In this document: positions 44,927 to 52,911 of the stretch, piece by piece | Position numbering within the stretch: position 1 is the stretch's first letter | Layout: every line of letters begins with the position of its first letter | NCBI RefSeq assembly: GCF_050589705.1 | Contig: NZ_JBNGOT010000011.1 | Location: forward strand, 83,882-147,881 | Direction: 5' to 3' | DNA length: 64,000 nucleotides | Origin: Sunxiuqinia rutila | Lineage (GTDB): Bacteria; Bacteroidota; Bacteroidia; Bacteroidales; Prolixibacteraceae | The notes under the pieces: generated by a model | What the model was told of the DNA's origin: nothing | The model's database searches: none | Seen by the model: the letters and a program-made list of their open reading frames with translations, nothing else | Position numbers and translations under genes: made by a program

Positions 44927-46132
44927 CTAGTATTTCGGAAGGGCCTGGTAACGTGCCAACCCACCTTTACTGGTTTCTTTGTAGTGGTTCGACAAATCTT
45001 TGCCGGTTTGATACATGGTTTCCACCACTTCATCAAAACTAATCCGATGCTCTCCATCGCTCATCAAGGCATAGGTATTGTGTGCCAGCGAACGCTCAGC
45101 AGCCATGGCATTGCGCTCAATACAAGGAATCTGGACCAGGCCGGCAACCGGATCACAGGTCAGTCCCAGATGGTGCTCCAATCCCATTTCAGCCGCATAC
45201 TCAACCTGTTTTACAGTACCTCCCATCAGCTGGGTTGCTGCCGCCGACGCCATGGCACAGGCAGTTCCTACTTCGCCCTGGCAGCCCACTTCGGCACCCG
45301 AAATAGAGGCGTTGTGTTTCACCAAATTGCCAATCAACCCGGCCGTAGCCAAAGCACGCAAAATGTGTTTCAGATCTATTTTGTAAACTTTCTTATAATA
45401 CTTCAATACAGCGGGAACAACACCGCTTGCACCACAAGTAGGTGCGGTAACAATCAGCCCACCGCTGGCATTTTCTTCCGATACCGCCAAGGCATAGGCA
45501 AACAATTGCGAGCGCTTCTTAAACGGTCCGGTAAAATGCTCGGCTTTCTGCTTAAACATCGCTGATTTGCGCGGCAGATGCAAGCCTCCGGGCAAAGTTC
45601 CCTCTTGTTTCATGCCCCGTTTAATGGCCTCGTTCATGGTTTTCCAAACCTGTTCCAGGTATTTCCAAATTTGAGGTCCTTCATTAAATTCAACGTATTC
45701 CCAAAGTTGTTTTTTGTGGGTATGGCACCAACTTAAAATATCTTCAAGATTCGATAATTCATAAACCCTCTTCGTTTCCTTCTGTTCCCCTTCTTCCAAC
45801 ACAGCACCGCCTCCAACACTGTAATAAATTTTTTCCTGAAGCTTTTGTCCGTCCTCACTACAGGCTTCAAATTTCATGGCATTGGGATGAAACGGAAGAA
45901 AGGTGTCGGGCTCCCAAAGAATTTCCAAAGGGAAACGTTTAAACACCTCATCTACGGCAAAGTCTGTCAAGTGTCCTTTACCGGTAGCTGCCAAACTTCC
46001 GTAAAGGGTACATTTAAATTTTACGGCCTCCGGGTTCGCAGTCAGAAATTGCTCAGCTGCAATTCGGGGTCCCATGGTATGACTGCTGGAAGGACCGTGT
46101 CCGATACGATAGATTTCACGAATAGATTCCAT
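44927..46132 (-). CDS. sdaA: L-serine ammonia-lyase (iron-sulfur type)
   Basis: Cytoplasmic L-serine dehydratase of 401 residues that turns serine into pyruvate and ammonia with a [4Fe-4S] cluster. I start at 46132, giving MESIREIYRIGHGPSSSHTMGP, the conserved beginning of the family; the longer frame adds 23 unlikely residues. Beta and alpha parts are fused in one chain, as in E. coli SdaA. Cluster cysteines are in TAPTCGASG, VGCQGEVGTAC and GLTCDPVAGLVQIPC. It is oxygen-sensitive as a rule, suiting an anaerobic or microaerobic life. It is divergent from pepD with about 190 bp between. Confidence 0.93.
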   Translation of the reverse strand: MESIREIYRIGHGPSSSHTMGPRIAAEQFLTANPEAVKFKCTLYGSLAATGKGHLTDFAVDEVFKRFPLEILWEPDTFLPFHPNAMKFEACSEDGQKLQEKIYYSVGGGAVLEEGEQKETKRVYELSNLEDILSWCHTHKKQLWEYVEFNEGPQIWKYLEQVWKTMNEAIKRGMKQEGTLPGGLHLPRKSAMFKQKAEHFTGPFKKRSQLFAYALAVSEENASGGLIVTAPTCGASGVVPAVLKYYKKVYKIDLKHILRALATAGLIGNLVKHNASISGAEVGCQGEVGTACAMASAAATQLMGGTVKQVEYAAEMGLEHHLGLTCDPVAGLVQIPCIERNAMAAERSLAHNTYALMSDGEHRISFDEVVETMYQTGKDLSNHYKETSKGGLARYQALPKY

Positions 46133-46260
46133 AAACTGAATTTTGGGCAAAATAAGCGTTAATAAAAAGCTACGAAGCAAACAAAAATCAGGTTTCGCCA
46201 ATTTCCGTCAACATCTTTCAAAAAATTATGTTTTCAGAAATAAGGTTCCTAATTATCCAT

Positions 46261-46268
46261 TAACTTTG
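46261..46268 (+). promoter_or_regulatory. Candidate -7 element of pepD
   Basis: TAACTTTG fits TAnnTTTG and lies 52 bases before the pepD ATG at 46320. No TTTG is found at the right distance upstream, so this is a partial match only. Confidence 0.35.
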
Positions 46269-46319
46269 GAGCCTGTTTCAAAATTGGAAAAACGTTTTCC
46301 GCTGTAAATATCGCGAGTT

Positions 46320-47774
46320 ATGAAAAAATTGGAAAATCTGCACCCACAACCTGTCTGGAATTACTTTGAGGCTATTTGCCAGGTTCCTCGTCCGTCAAAA
46401 AAAGAAGAAAAAATCAGAGCCTTTTTGCTTGACTTTGCCCAAAAGCAAGGCCTGGAAGCCCAGACGGACACCATTGGCAATGTACTGATTCGCAAACCAG
46501 CCACACCCGGTAAAGAGCAGGTTCCAACCGTTATTTTACAAGCGCACATGGATATGGTTTGTGAAAAGAACAGTGACACGATTTTCAATTTTGACACCGA
46601 TGCGATTGTACCGGTAGTCGATGGTGAATGGGTAAAAGCACAGGGTACAACCCTGGGAGCCGACGATGGAATTGGCATTGCCGCCCAAATGGCTTTGTTA
46701 AGCTCGACCACCATTTCACATGGCCCGCTGGAATGTCTGATTACGGTTGATGAAGAAACCGGATTAAGCGGTGCTTTTGCCTTAGAGCCAGGCTTTTTAA
46801 CAGGCAAAATCCTAATCAATCTGGATTCGGAAGACGACGGCGAGCTGTTTATCGGCTGTGCCGGAGGTATTGACACCTTGGGAACCCTGAGCATTGAAAA
46901 AGAAAAAACACCCGGAAAATCCTTCGCCTTAAAAATTTTGGTTAAAGGCCTGAGAGGCGGACATTCGGGCGATGATATTCACAAAGGACGGGGCAATGCA
47001 ATTAAGCTCCTGACCCGTTTTCTGTGGCAGGCCATTCGCAAATATGGCGTACGCCTGACCGATTTCGAAGGAGGCAACCTGCGCAACGCCATTGCCCGCG
47101 AAGCCTCTGCAACGGTTATTGTTCCCCATGTTCAGAAAGAACAACTGGTAGCTGAACTCAATATGTTTTCAGCCGATGTTGAATTTGAGTTTGAACGGAC
47201 GGAACCCAACCTGGTGGTTGATCACAACTCCACCATTGTGCCTGAGCAGGTATTTACGCAAGCCAGCCAGGAGAATTTGCTCAGCCTGCTGTATGCCTGT
47301 CCGCACGGAGTACTGGAAATGAGTACCCGAATGAAAGATATGGTGGAAACATCAACTAACCTGGCTTCGGTTAAACTTGTGGACACGAACCAGGTATTGA
47401 TAACAACCAGCCAGCGAAGTGAAATTGAAAGCCGGAAGTACTACGCCTCCGAAATGGTTCGCTCGGTTTTCGAGCTGGCAGGTGCCCAAGTCAAAAACTC
47501 AGACGGCTATCCGGGCTGGACGCCCAACCCATCCAGTAAAATTCTGAAAGTTGCCGTTGATTCCTATGTCAAGCTATTTGGCAAAAAGCCCGTTGTTCGC
47601 TCCATTCATGCCGGACTCGAATGCGGCCTCTTTCTGGAAAAATACCCTGAACTGGATATGGTCTCAATTGGACCTACAATTTTGGGTGCCCACTCCCCCG
47701 ACGAGCGCATCAATATCCATACTGTCACCAAGTTCTGGGACCATTTAGTTGACATATTGGAAAATATTTCTTAA
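46320..47774 (+). CDS. pepD: Cytosolic non-specific dipeptidase (aminoacyl-histidine dipeptidase)
   Basis: M20-family metallopeptidase of 484 residues that splits dipeptides such as Xaa-His in the cytoplasm. The metal and catalytic residues are in place: H76 and D78 in LQAHMDMVCEKN, D115 in TLGADDGIG, E145-E146 in TVDEETG, and the C-terminal metal histidine in NIHTVTKFWDH. The long dimerisation domain between is of PepD length rather than the short CPG2 type. It begins with the family's usual LHPQPVWNYFEAIC. It is divergent from the serine dehydratase, both serving amino-acid use. Confidence 0.94.
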   Translation: MKKLENLHPQPVWNYFEAICQVPRPSKKEEKIRAFLLDFAQKQGLEAQTDTIGNVLIRKPATPGKEQVPTVILQAHMDMVCEKNSDTIFNFDTDAIVPVVDGEWVKAQGTTLGADDGIGIAAQMALLSSTTISHGPLECLITVDEETGLSGAFALEPGFLTGKILINLDSEDDGELFIGCAGGIDTLGTLSIEKEKTPGKSFALKILVKGLRGGHSGDDIHKGRGNAIKLLTRFLWQAIRKYGVRLTDFEGGNLRNAIAREASATVIVPHVQKEQLVAELNMFSADVEFEFERTEPNLVVDHNSTIVPEQVFTQASQENLLSLLYACPHGVLEMSTRMKDMVETSTNLASVKLVDTNQVLITTSQRSEIESRKYYASEMVRSVFELAGAQVKNSDGYPGWTPNPSSKILKVAVDSYVKLFGKKPVVRSIHAGLECGLFLEKYPELDMVSIGPTILGAHSPDERINIHTVTKFWDHLVDILENIS

Positions 47775-47839
47775 CTATTATTGTTACATAAAACGATTTT
47801 GCGGCAATACTACCACGCTGTTTTCTATAAAGTTGTAAA

Positions 47840-47938
47840 AATAAGACCTTTTTATCTTATTCTAAATTAAACCGATCATTAATCCTGTCATTGGCAGGAT
47901 TATAAAATGTTTTTATGTTTGCACTACTAATTCAGTAG
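47840..47938 (+). promoter_or_regulatory. Promoter and stacked inverted repeats ahead of the YceI operon
   Basis: TATGTTTG (47914-47921) is a -7 element, and TTGG (47891-47894) stands at the 19-bp spaced -33 position. Three inverted repeats surround it: AATAAGA/TCTTATT (47840-47861), AATCCTG/CAGGATT (47881-47901, straddling -33) and CTACT-AATTC-AGTAG (47924-47938, at the transcript start). These are good operator candidates for the Rrf2 regulator encoded downstream or another dimeric regulator. Confidence 0.5.
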
Positions 47939-47953
47939 GAAAGGTAGGATAAC

Positions 47954-48526
47954 ATGAAAAGAATGATTAGAAGTTTAATGTTCAGCACCTTAACGGTGCT
48001 TCTTTTAGTTGCCAATTACACTGCAACTGCTCAAATTCAGTATCAACTGGATTCAAAAAATAGTTCAATGCTGGTAAAAGGGACCTCAACAATTCATGAC
48101 TGGGAAATGACTGTTGAGAACCTGCAGGGAGCAATTACGCTTCAGGAAAGCCAAGCCTTGGATCAATTGACAGGTGGACACTTTGTGCTGGATGTCAAGT
48201 CCATCAAAAGTGAAAGAAGCCTGATGAACAAAAAGACCTATGAGGCTCTGAAGGAAGATGATTTTCCGCAAATAAAAGCCAAGGTAAACCAAGTAACCCA
48301 AAACGGAAACAGCGGGTCGGTGGTGTTGGAACTAACCATTGCCGGAAAAACGCAAAAGGTAACCGATGATTTTGAGTTTAGCTCGGCCAATGGGACAATT
48401 ACTGTTCAAGGCGTTCTTGATTTAAAAATGTCAGACTTTGGCGTTGAGCCGCCAGTAGCCATGATGGGCACCATCAAAACAGGAGATGAAATTAAGGTAG
48501 AATACAAGTTAGTTTATAACGAGTAG
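47954..48526 (+). CDS. Exported YceI-family lipocalin-like protein
   Basis: A 190-residue secreted protein with a signal peptide (to about residue 27, TATAQIQ) and a YceI beta-barrel. This fold binds an isoprenoid or other amphiphile in relatives. The domain begins YQLDSKNSSMLVKGTSTIHDWEM, the standard YceI opening, and ends MMGTIKTGDEIKVEYKLVY. It is the first of five plus-strand genes (YceI, barrel protein, YceI, Rrf2 regulator, SulP); the first two are 37 bp apart and likely co-transcribed. A role in envelope stress, quinone or lipid carriage is possible but unproven. Confidence 0.87.
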   Translation: MKRMIRSLMFSTLTVLLLVANYTATAQIQYQLDSKNSSMLVKGTSTIHDWEMTVENLQGAITLQESQALDQLTGGHFVLDVKSIKSERSLMNKKTYEALKEDDFPQIKAKVNQVTQNGNSGSVVLELTIAGKTQKVTDDFEFSSANGTITVQGVLDLKMSDFGVEPPVAMMGTIKTGDEIKVEYKLVYNE

Positions 48527-48563
48527 CAGAGAGAGCGTAATATTTTAAATTTAACAATCAATT

Positions 48564-49727
48564 ATGAGGAAAATTACAGTCATTATTGCAAGTCTATTCA
48601 TTGCAGTAACAAGTTTTGGTCAGCAATTCGAAGCTGCAAAGATTAATGCTGAGGATTTTGACGATGTGAAAGTGAAGGTGGGTGGCGATTTCGCGATTCA
48701 ACTTCAAATGTTGGACCACGAGGCGCCGGTAGAGCTGAGCGACCTTAAAAATAATTTCAATTTACCTACAGCAAACTTAAATTTGACCACTGATCTGGCA
48801 CCAGGGATCCAACTGTTCCTGCGTACGTATTTGTCTTCTCGTCACCACAACGAAGCTTGGGTTGAAGGCGGTTACTTAACCATTGACAAAATGCCATTCC
48901 TACCAGCTACCGATAAGGTTATGGAATACCTTACGCTGCGCGTTGGGGTTATGAATCCGAATTACGGTGATGCACATTTCTTCCGTAGCACCAATGCTTC
49001 GGTATTGAGCAACCCATTTGTGGGCAACTGGATTATGGATGCGTATACCACCAATCCCGGAATGGAAGTCATGTTCCGTAAAGATGGTTTCCTGGCCTTG
49101 GTTGCTGCTAACAACGGTCGTCTGAACTACGGTCGTGGCAACGATTTGGGCGAAGACCTGGTTTTCAACTGGAAAGTTGGATACGACACCGACATCAATG
49201 AAGATTTAAGAGTACGTGCCACCCTTTCGGGTTACCATGTAGGCGAAGGCCACAGCGGATCATACCTTTGGGATGGAGACCGTGCCGGAGCCCGTTACTA
49301 CAACGTGATGTCACTTCCCGGAGCTGATGACAACTTCCGCTCAGGACGCTGGAGCCCAGGTAGTGGCCAGAGCGAAATGAACAGCTACCAGGCCAACCTA
49401 TTTGTGAAATTTCACGGGTTGGAAGTGTTTGGTATCTACGAAAACATGAAAGGTATTAGAAATGAAGCCGATCAACACTTCACCCAAACAGCTTTGCAGG
49501 CACTTTACCGCTTCGGAAGCTTTTATGTGGGTACTCGCCTGAATAAAGTTGACGACAACGATGGTTCAGATGTAAGCCGCACCAATGTAGGTGGAGGTTG
49601 GTACATGACACCCAATGTATTGATGAAACTTGACTATGTCAACCAGGAATACGATGGTCCGGCTCACGGAGATATCGCTGGAGGAAAATTCAATGGCTTT
49701 GTTTTAGAAGCAGCCATTTCTTTCTAA
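48564..49727 (+). CDS. Outer-membrane beta-barrel (porin-like) protein
   Basis: A 387-residue exported protein (signal to about residue 19, VTSFGQ) with a strand-rich sequence and a closing aromatic residue (LEAAISF), as expected of an outer-membrane barrel. LFLRTYLSSRHHNEAWVEGG and LRVGVMNPNYGDAHFFRS are typical of the phosphate-selective porin-like/alginate-porin-like proteins of Bacteroidota. Substrate is unknown. It lies between two YceI-type genes, with a clear terminator behind it. The codon use here (more GGT/CGT) looks optimised for strong expression compared with neighbours, consistent with an abundant porin. Confidence 0.8.
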   Translation: MRKITVIIASLFIAVTSFGQQFEAAKINAEDFDDVKVKVGGDFAIQLQMLDHEAPVELSDLKNNFNLPTANLNLTTDLAPGIQLFLRTYLSSRHHNEAWVEGGYLTIDKMPFLPATDKVMEYLTLRVGVMNPNYGDAHFFRSTNASVLSNPFVGNWIMDAYTTNPGMEVMFRKDGFLALVAANNGRLNYGRGNDLGEDLVFNWKVGYDTDINEDLRVRATLSGYHVGEGHSGSYLWDGDRAGARYYNVMSLPGADDNFRSGRWSPGSGQSEMNSYQANLFVKFHGLEVFGIYENMKGIRNEADQHFTQTALQALYRFGSFYVGTRLNKVDDNDGSDVSRTNVGGGWYMTPNVLMKLDYVNQEYDGPAHGDIAGGKFNGFVLEAAISF

Positions 49728-49742
49728 GAAATCATCCAACAA

Positions 49743-49775
49743 AAAAGCTGCTCGCATTTATTCTGAGCAGCTTTT
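49743..49775 (+). terminator. Intrinsic terminator after the barrel protein gene
   Basis: AAAAGCTGCTC (49743-49753) pairs with GAGCAGCTTTT (49765-49775) around an 11-base loop. It would separate the first YceI/porin unit from the second YceI/Rrf2 unit. Confidence 0.87.
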
Positions 49776-49870
49776 CCCTCTCTCTAAACGCTTCGCACGC
49801 GCACCACTCACCTACCTGCCAGCCTGACTCAATTGTCCTGTTTTACCAGTAAGCGTACAACGAATAAAAG

Positions 49871-50446
49871 ATGAAAATCCGGTTGACATATTTGGCTTTG
49901 TTTTTTAGCTTGATAACAACAGCTGCCTTTGCGCAGATGGCTGCTGAAAAAGAAACATTCAGCCGTTACATGTTTGATCAGGTTCACATTCAGGGAAGAA
50001 CCAATGTGAATGATTTTCATATGGAGTACCGGGAAGATGATTTCTGCCAGGTTCCCGCCAATTTTGATGAAGCCAATTCGGTCATCGAGATTGAAATTCC
50101 GGCTGATCAGATCACAGCCGACTCAAAGATGATGCTGCAGGATTTTTTGAAGCTGATTCAAGCCCAAAAATACCCCACCATCGACATTCAGATTGACTCG
50201 CAATCCATCGCATTTAATGCTGCCAACGGCTACGATGAAAAAACAATTGGCGTAAGCATGAACGGAATCACCCGCCAATTCACCTGTAAAACCTATTCGG
50301 ATGCTTGTTTTGGAGACCATTGGTGCCTTACCGGCGAGCTAACCATTAAGTTAACGGATTTCAACATTGATCCTCCCAATAAATTTCTAGGCTTGGTCAA
50401 GGTTAAAGATGAAATATTTATTAGTTTTAGGATTTTATTTTCATAA
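49871..50446 (+). CDS. Second, divergent YceI-like exported protein
   Basis: A 191-residue protein with a signal peptide (ending TAAFAQ, residue 22) and a divergent YceI-type domain: VHIQGRTNVNDFHMEYRED in place of the usual opening, and FNIDPPNKFLGLVKVKDEIFISF at the end. Compared with the first YceI protein it has three extra cysteines (C53 region FCQVP, and FTCKTYSDACFGDHWCLTG), which could form disulfides or bind metal. It is followed at 20 bp by the Rrf2 regulator, so the two are probably one transcript. Confidence 0.78.
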   Translation: MKIRLTYLALFFSLITTAAFAQMAAEKETFSRYMFDQVHIQGRTNVNDFHMEYREDDFCQVPANFDEANSVIEIEIPADQITADSKMMLQDFLKLIQAQKYPTIDIQIDSQSIAFNAANGYDEKTIGVSMNGITRQFTCKTYSDACFGDHWCLTGELTIKLTDFNIDPPNKFLGLVKVKDEIFISFRILFS

Positions 50447-50465
50447 AAACCAAAAAACTAACGCC

Positions 50466-50885
50466 TTGAGATTTAGTACAAAAACCAGGTATGGGATTCG
50501 GACCATGCTTGAGATTGCAAAAGCCGAATCGCAGGAAGGTATTTTGCAAAAAGACATTGCGGCCAACCAGGAATTGTCAGTCAAGTACTTGGATCAGATT
50601 ATTCGGGGCCTAAAAACTGCCGGCCTGATCATCAACCTTCGGGGCAAAAAGAGTGGTTATATTTTAACCCGGCCAGCTTCCGAAATTACCATGTTAGATA
50701 TTCACAATGCTTTTGAAGCAGGAATTTGTGTGATTGACTGTTTGGCCAAAGGGTTTACCTGCGATCGTAAACAGGGGTGCAGTGCCAAAGGATTTTGGGT
50801 AACTTTAAACAACCAGATTGTCAATTATTTCAAAAGTGTAACGCTTGAAGACCTTTGTGAAAACCGAATAACGCTTGATCATTAA
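50466..50885 (+). CDS. Rrf2-family transcription regulator with four cysteines
   Basis: DNA-binding regulator of 139 residues. I choose a TTG start at 50466, giving MRFSTKTRYGIRTMLEIAK, the family's standard beginning. The longer frame from 50409 would overlap the upstream gene by 38 bp and add an unrelated N-terminus. The winged helix covers about 1-75, with SVKYLDQIIRGLKTAGLI as recognition region. Cysteines C88, C92, C99 and C105 (ICVIDC, FTCDRKQGC) sit where IscR/NsrR-type regulators hold an iron-sulfur cluster. It may sense iron-sulfur status, NO or redox change and control the YceI genes, whose promoter has several inverted repeats. Confidence 0.85.
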   Translation: MRFSTKTRYGIRTMLEIAKAESQEGILQKDIAANQELSVKYLDQIIRGLKTAGLIINLRGKKSGYILTRPASEITMLDIHNAFEAGICVIDCLAKGFTCDRKQGCSAKGFWVTLNNQIVNYFKSVTLEDLCENRITLDH

Positions 50886-51081
50886 TTAGTCCAAAGCCTT
50901 CGTGCGCATGAACACCCCATACAACAAACACAAAACCAACCATTAACGACTAACCCAAACTGCACTTCCAACCGGAAAGCTTTCCCTTTTCACCTTAGTT
51001 CAATCTGTAAGCATAAAGACCCATTTCTGTGATTTTTTCAAAATATAAGTGGTTCCGAGAATAACGACAGCGAATTGTCCA

Positions 51082-51089
51082 TACCTTTG
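51082..51089 (+). promoter_or_regulatory. Candidate -7 element of the SulP gene
   Basis: TACCTTTG matches TAnnTTTG and lies 28 bases before the ATG at 51117. It lies just after a TTG codon at 51075 that would otherwise be a possible start, and supports the later ATG. The -33 position is not conserved. Confidence 0.45.
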
Positions 51090-51116
51090 CGGCTTCAAAA
51101 TTCAACCACAAATCTT

Positions 51117-52769
51117 ATGGGACATTTATTCAATCCAAAGTTGTTTACTGTATTGAAACAAGGGTACAGCAAGCAACAACTATCGAAAGATATTTTTGCC
51201 GGCATTATTGTTGGTATTGTTGCACTTCCGCTAGCCATTGCCTTTGCGGTTGCCTCGGGGGTGTCTCCTGAAAAAGGATTGGTTACGGCAGTTATTGCCG
51301 GATTCCTGATTTCCGTATTAGGAGGAAGTCGCGTTCAAATTGGCGGCCCAACCGGAGCCTTTATTGTTATTGTTTATGGGATTGTTCAGACACATGGCTT
51401 GGATGGACTAATGATTTCGACCATGATGGCCGGCGTTTTCCTCATCCTCTTTGGCCTGATGCGTCTGGGATCTTTACTAAAATTTATTCCACACCCGCTC
51501 GTGGTTGGTTTTACCAGTGGTATTGCAGTAGTTATTTTCACAACTCAAATTAAAGATGCACTGGGTTTAGAAATCACCAATCTGCCAGCCGATTTTCTGC
51601 CCAAATGGGGCAGCTACCTCTCGGAGTTAAGCACATTTAATCCTTTTGCCGTTGGCATTACCTTGGTCACGATTCTGATTACCGTATACTTTCGGAAAGT
51701 TACGACTAAAATTCCGGGATCCTTCGTTGCCATCATTCTGATTACTGCCTTGGTTCAGCTGTTCAAGCTTCCGGTAACCACCATTGAATCGGTGTTTGGA
51801 GAAATTCCCAACAACATTCAGCTGGCTTTTCCTTCGATCCAGTTTGACCAACTGGGCAATTACCTTGCTCCTGCATTGACCATCGCCCTATTAGGAGGTA
51901 TTGAGTCACTTTTGTCTGCCGTAGTGGCTGATGGCATGATTGGAGGAAACCACCGATCAAACACCGAACTGATTGCCCAGGGCGTGGCCAATATTGTAAC
52001 ACCGGTTTTTGGAGGTATCCCGGCAACGGGAGCCATAGCACGTACGGCCACAAACGTAAAAAACGGCGGACGCACCCCGGTTTCAGGTATTGTGCATGCC
52101 ATTACCTTGCTGCTCATTATGCTGTTCGTTGGGAAATGGGCCAAACTGATTCCCATGTCCTGCCTCGCTGGTATTCTGATTGTAGTGGCTTACAATATGA
52201 GTGAATGGCGTTCGTTTGCCTCAATTCTGAAAAGCTCAGGTTTTGATATTTTAATTCTGCTGGTCACCTTCTTCCTGACTGTTTTGGTTGACCTGACCTA
52301 TGCCATTCAAATTGGTATGGTGCTTTCCGCTTTGCTTTTCATGAAACGAATGGCAGATGCCGGCACAAAAACGGAATTGGAAGTTGACAGCGATGTTTTG
52401 GAAAACTATGGAGACCTGCCGGCCGGGCTTGCCATCTACGAAGTTAGTGGTCCTTTCTTTTTTGCTTCGGCTAAGCAGTATTGCTCTACGCTGAAAAAGA
52501 TAGGCCAAAAATCGGATGTGCTCATTATTCGCATGCGCCATGTTCCTTTCATCGATGCAACGGGCGTACACAACCTGAAAGATGTGATTACCGACCTTCA
52601 TCACATCAAAACAAAAGTAATTCTTTCGGGCGTACGTGCAGAGGTGCTGCAGGAACTGGAAAAAAACGACATTGTAAACTTGCTGGAGCCCGGCATGATT
52701 CTACCCGGATTTGACCTTGCCCTGCAGAAAGCCAAAGCGTTTGCAGCATCCAAGCCAATCGACAAGTAA
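51117..52769 (+). CDS. SulP-family anion transporter with STAS domain
   Basis: Inner-membrane transporter of 550 residues of the SulP/SLC26 type. The N-terminus DIFAGIIVGIVALPLAIAFA is the conserved first helix, and IGGPTGAFIVIVYGI and LLGGIESLLSAVVADGM are family membrane motifs. The C-terminal 130 residues form a cytoplasmic STAS domain (VSGPFFFASAKQYCSTLKKI, RMRHVPFIDATGVHNLKDV). Relatives carry sulfate, bicarbonate or dicarboxylates; the ion is not determinable. I start at the ATG at 51117, not the TTG at 51075. It follows the Rrf2 gene by about 230 bp with its own promoter-like element. Confidence 0.9.
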   Translation: MGHLFNPKLFTVLKQGYSKQQLSKDIFAGIIVGIVALPLAIAFAVASGVSPEKGLVTAVIAGFLISVLGGSRVQIGGPTGAFIVIVYGIVQTHGLDGLMISTMMAGVFLILFGLMRLGSLLKFIPHPLVVGFTSGIAVVIFTTQIKDALGLEITNLPADFLPKWGSYLSELSTFNPFAVGITLVTILITVYFRKVTTKIPGSFVAIILITALVQLFKLPVTTIESVFGEIPNNIQLAFPSIQFDQLGNYLAPALTIALLGGIESLLSAVVADGMIGGNHRSNTELIAQGVANIVTPVFGGIPATGAIARTATNVKNGGRTPVSGIVHAITLLLIMLFVGKWAKLIPMSCLAGILIVVAYNMSEWRSFASILKSSGFDILILLVTFFLTVLVDLTYAIQIGMVLSALLFMKRMADAGTKTELEVDSDVLENYGDLPAGLAIYEVSGPFFFASAKQYCSTLKKIGQKSDVLIIRMRHVPFIDATGVHNLKDVITDLHHIKTKVILSGVRAEVLQELEKNDIVNLLEPGMILPGFDLALQKAKAFAASKPIDK

Positions 52770-52780
52770 ATAACCCAAAA

Positions 52781-52798
52781 GCTACCAAAGCTGGTAGC
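52781..52798 (+). terminator. Small hairpin after the SulP gene
   Basis: GCTACCA and TGGTAGC form a 7-bp stem with a 4-base loop, 11 bases after the SulP stop, followed by a weak T stretch. It precedes the larger terminator at 52814. Confidence 0.55.
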
Positions 52799-52813
52799 AT
52801 TTAAAACATAAGT

Positions 52814-52865
52814 AAGCTCGCTGATCAGCATGAAAAATTCAATCTGATCAGCGAGCTTTCTTTTT
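52814..52865 (+). terminator. Intrinsic terminator between the SulP and kinase genes
   Basis: AAGCTCGCTGATCAG (52814-52828) and CTGATCAGCGAGCTT (52844-52858) form a perfect 15-bp stem with a 15-base loop, then TCTTTTT. It separates the convergent SulP and histidine kinase genes. Confidence 0.9.
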
Positions 52866-52911
52866 ATCGTTTTTTCATCGGCAACCGAATGTTGCAGAAA
52901 TTATTCCTACA

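Noticed and set aside
44927..46201. Longer start of the serine dehydratase
   Set aside because: The 23 extra residues are not part of the family; MESIREIYRIGHGPSSSHT is the standard N-terminus.
49871..50446. Large overlap of the second YceI gene with the Rrf2 gene as a translational-coupling device
   Set aside because: The overlap disappears with the TTG start at 50466, which gives the family's true N-terminus.
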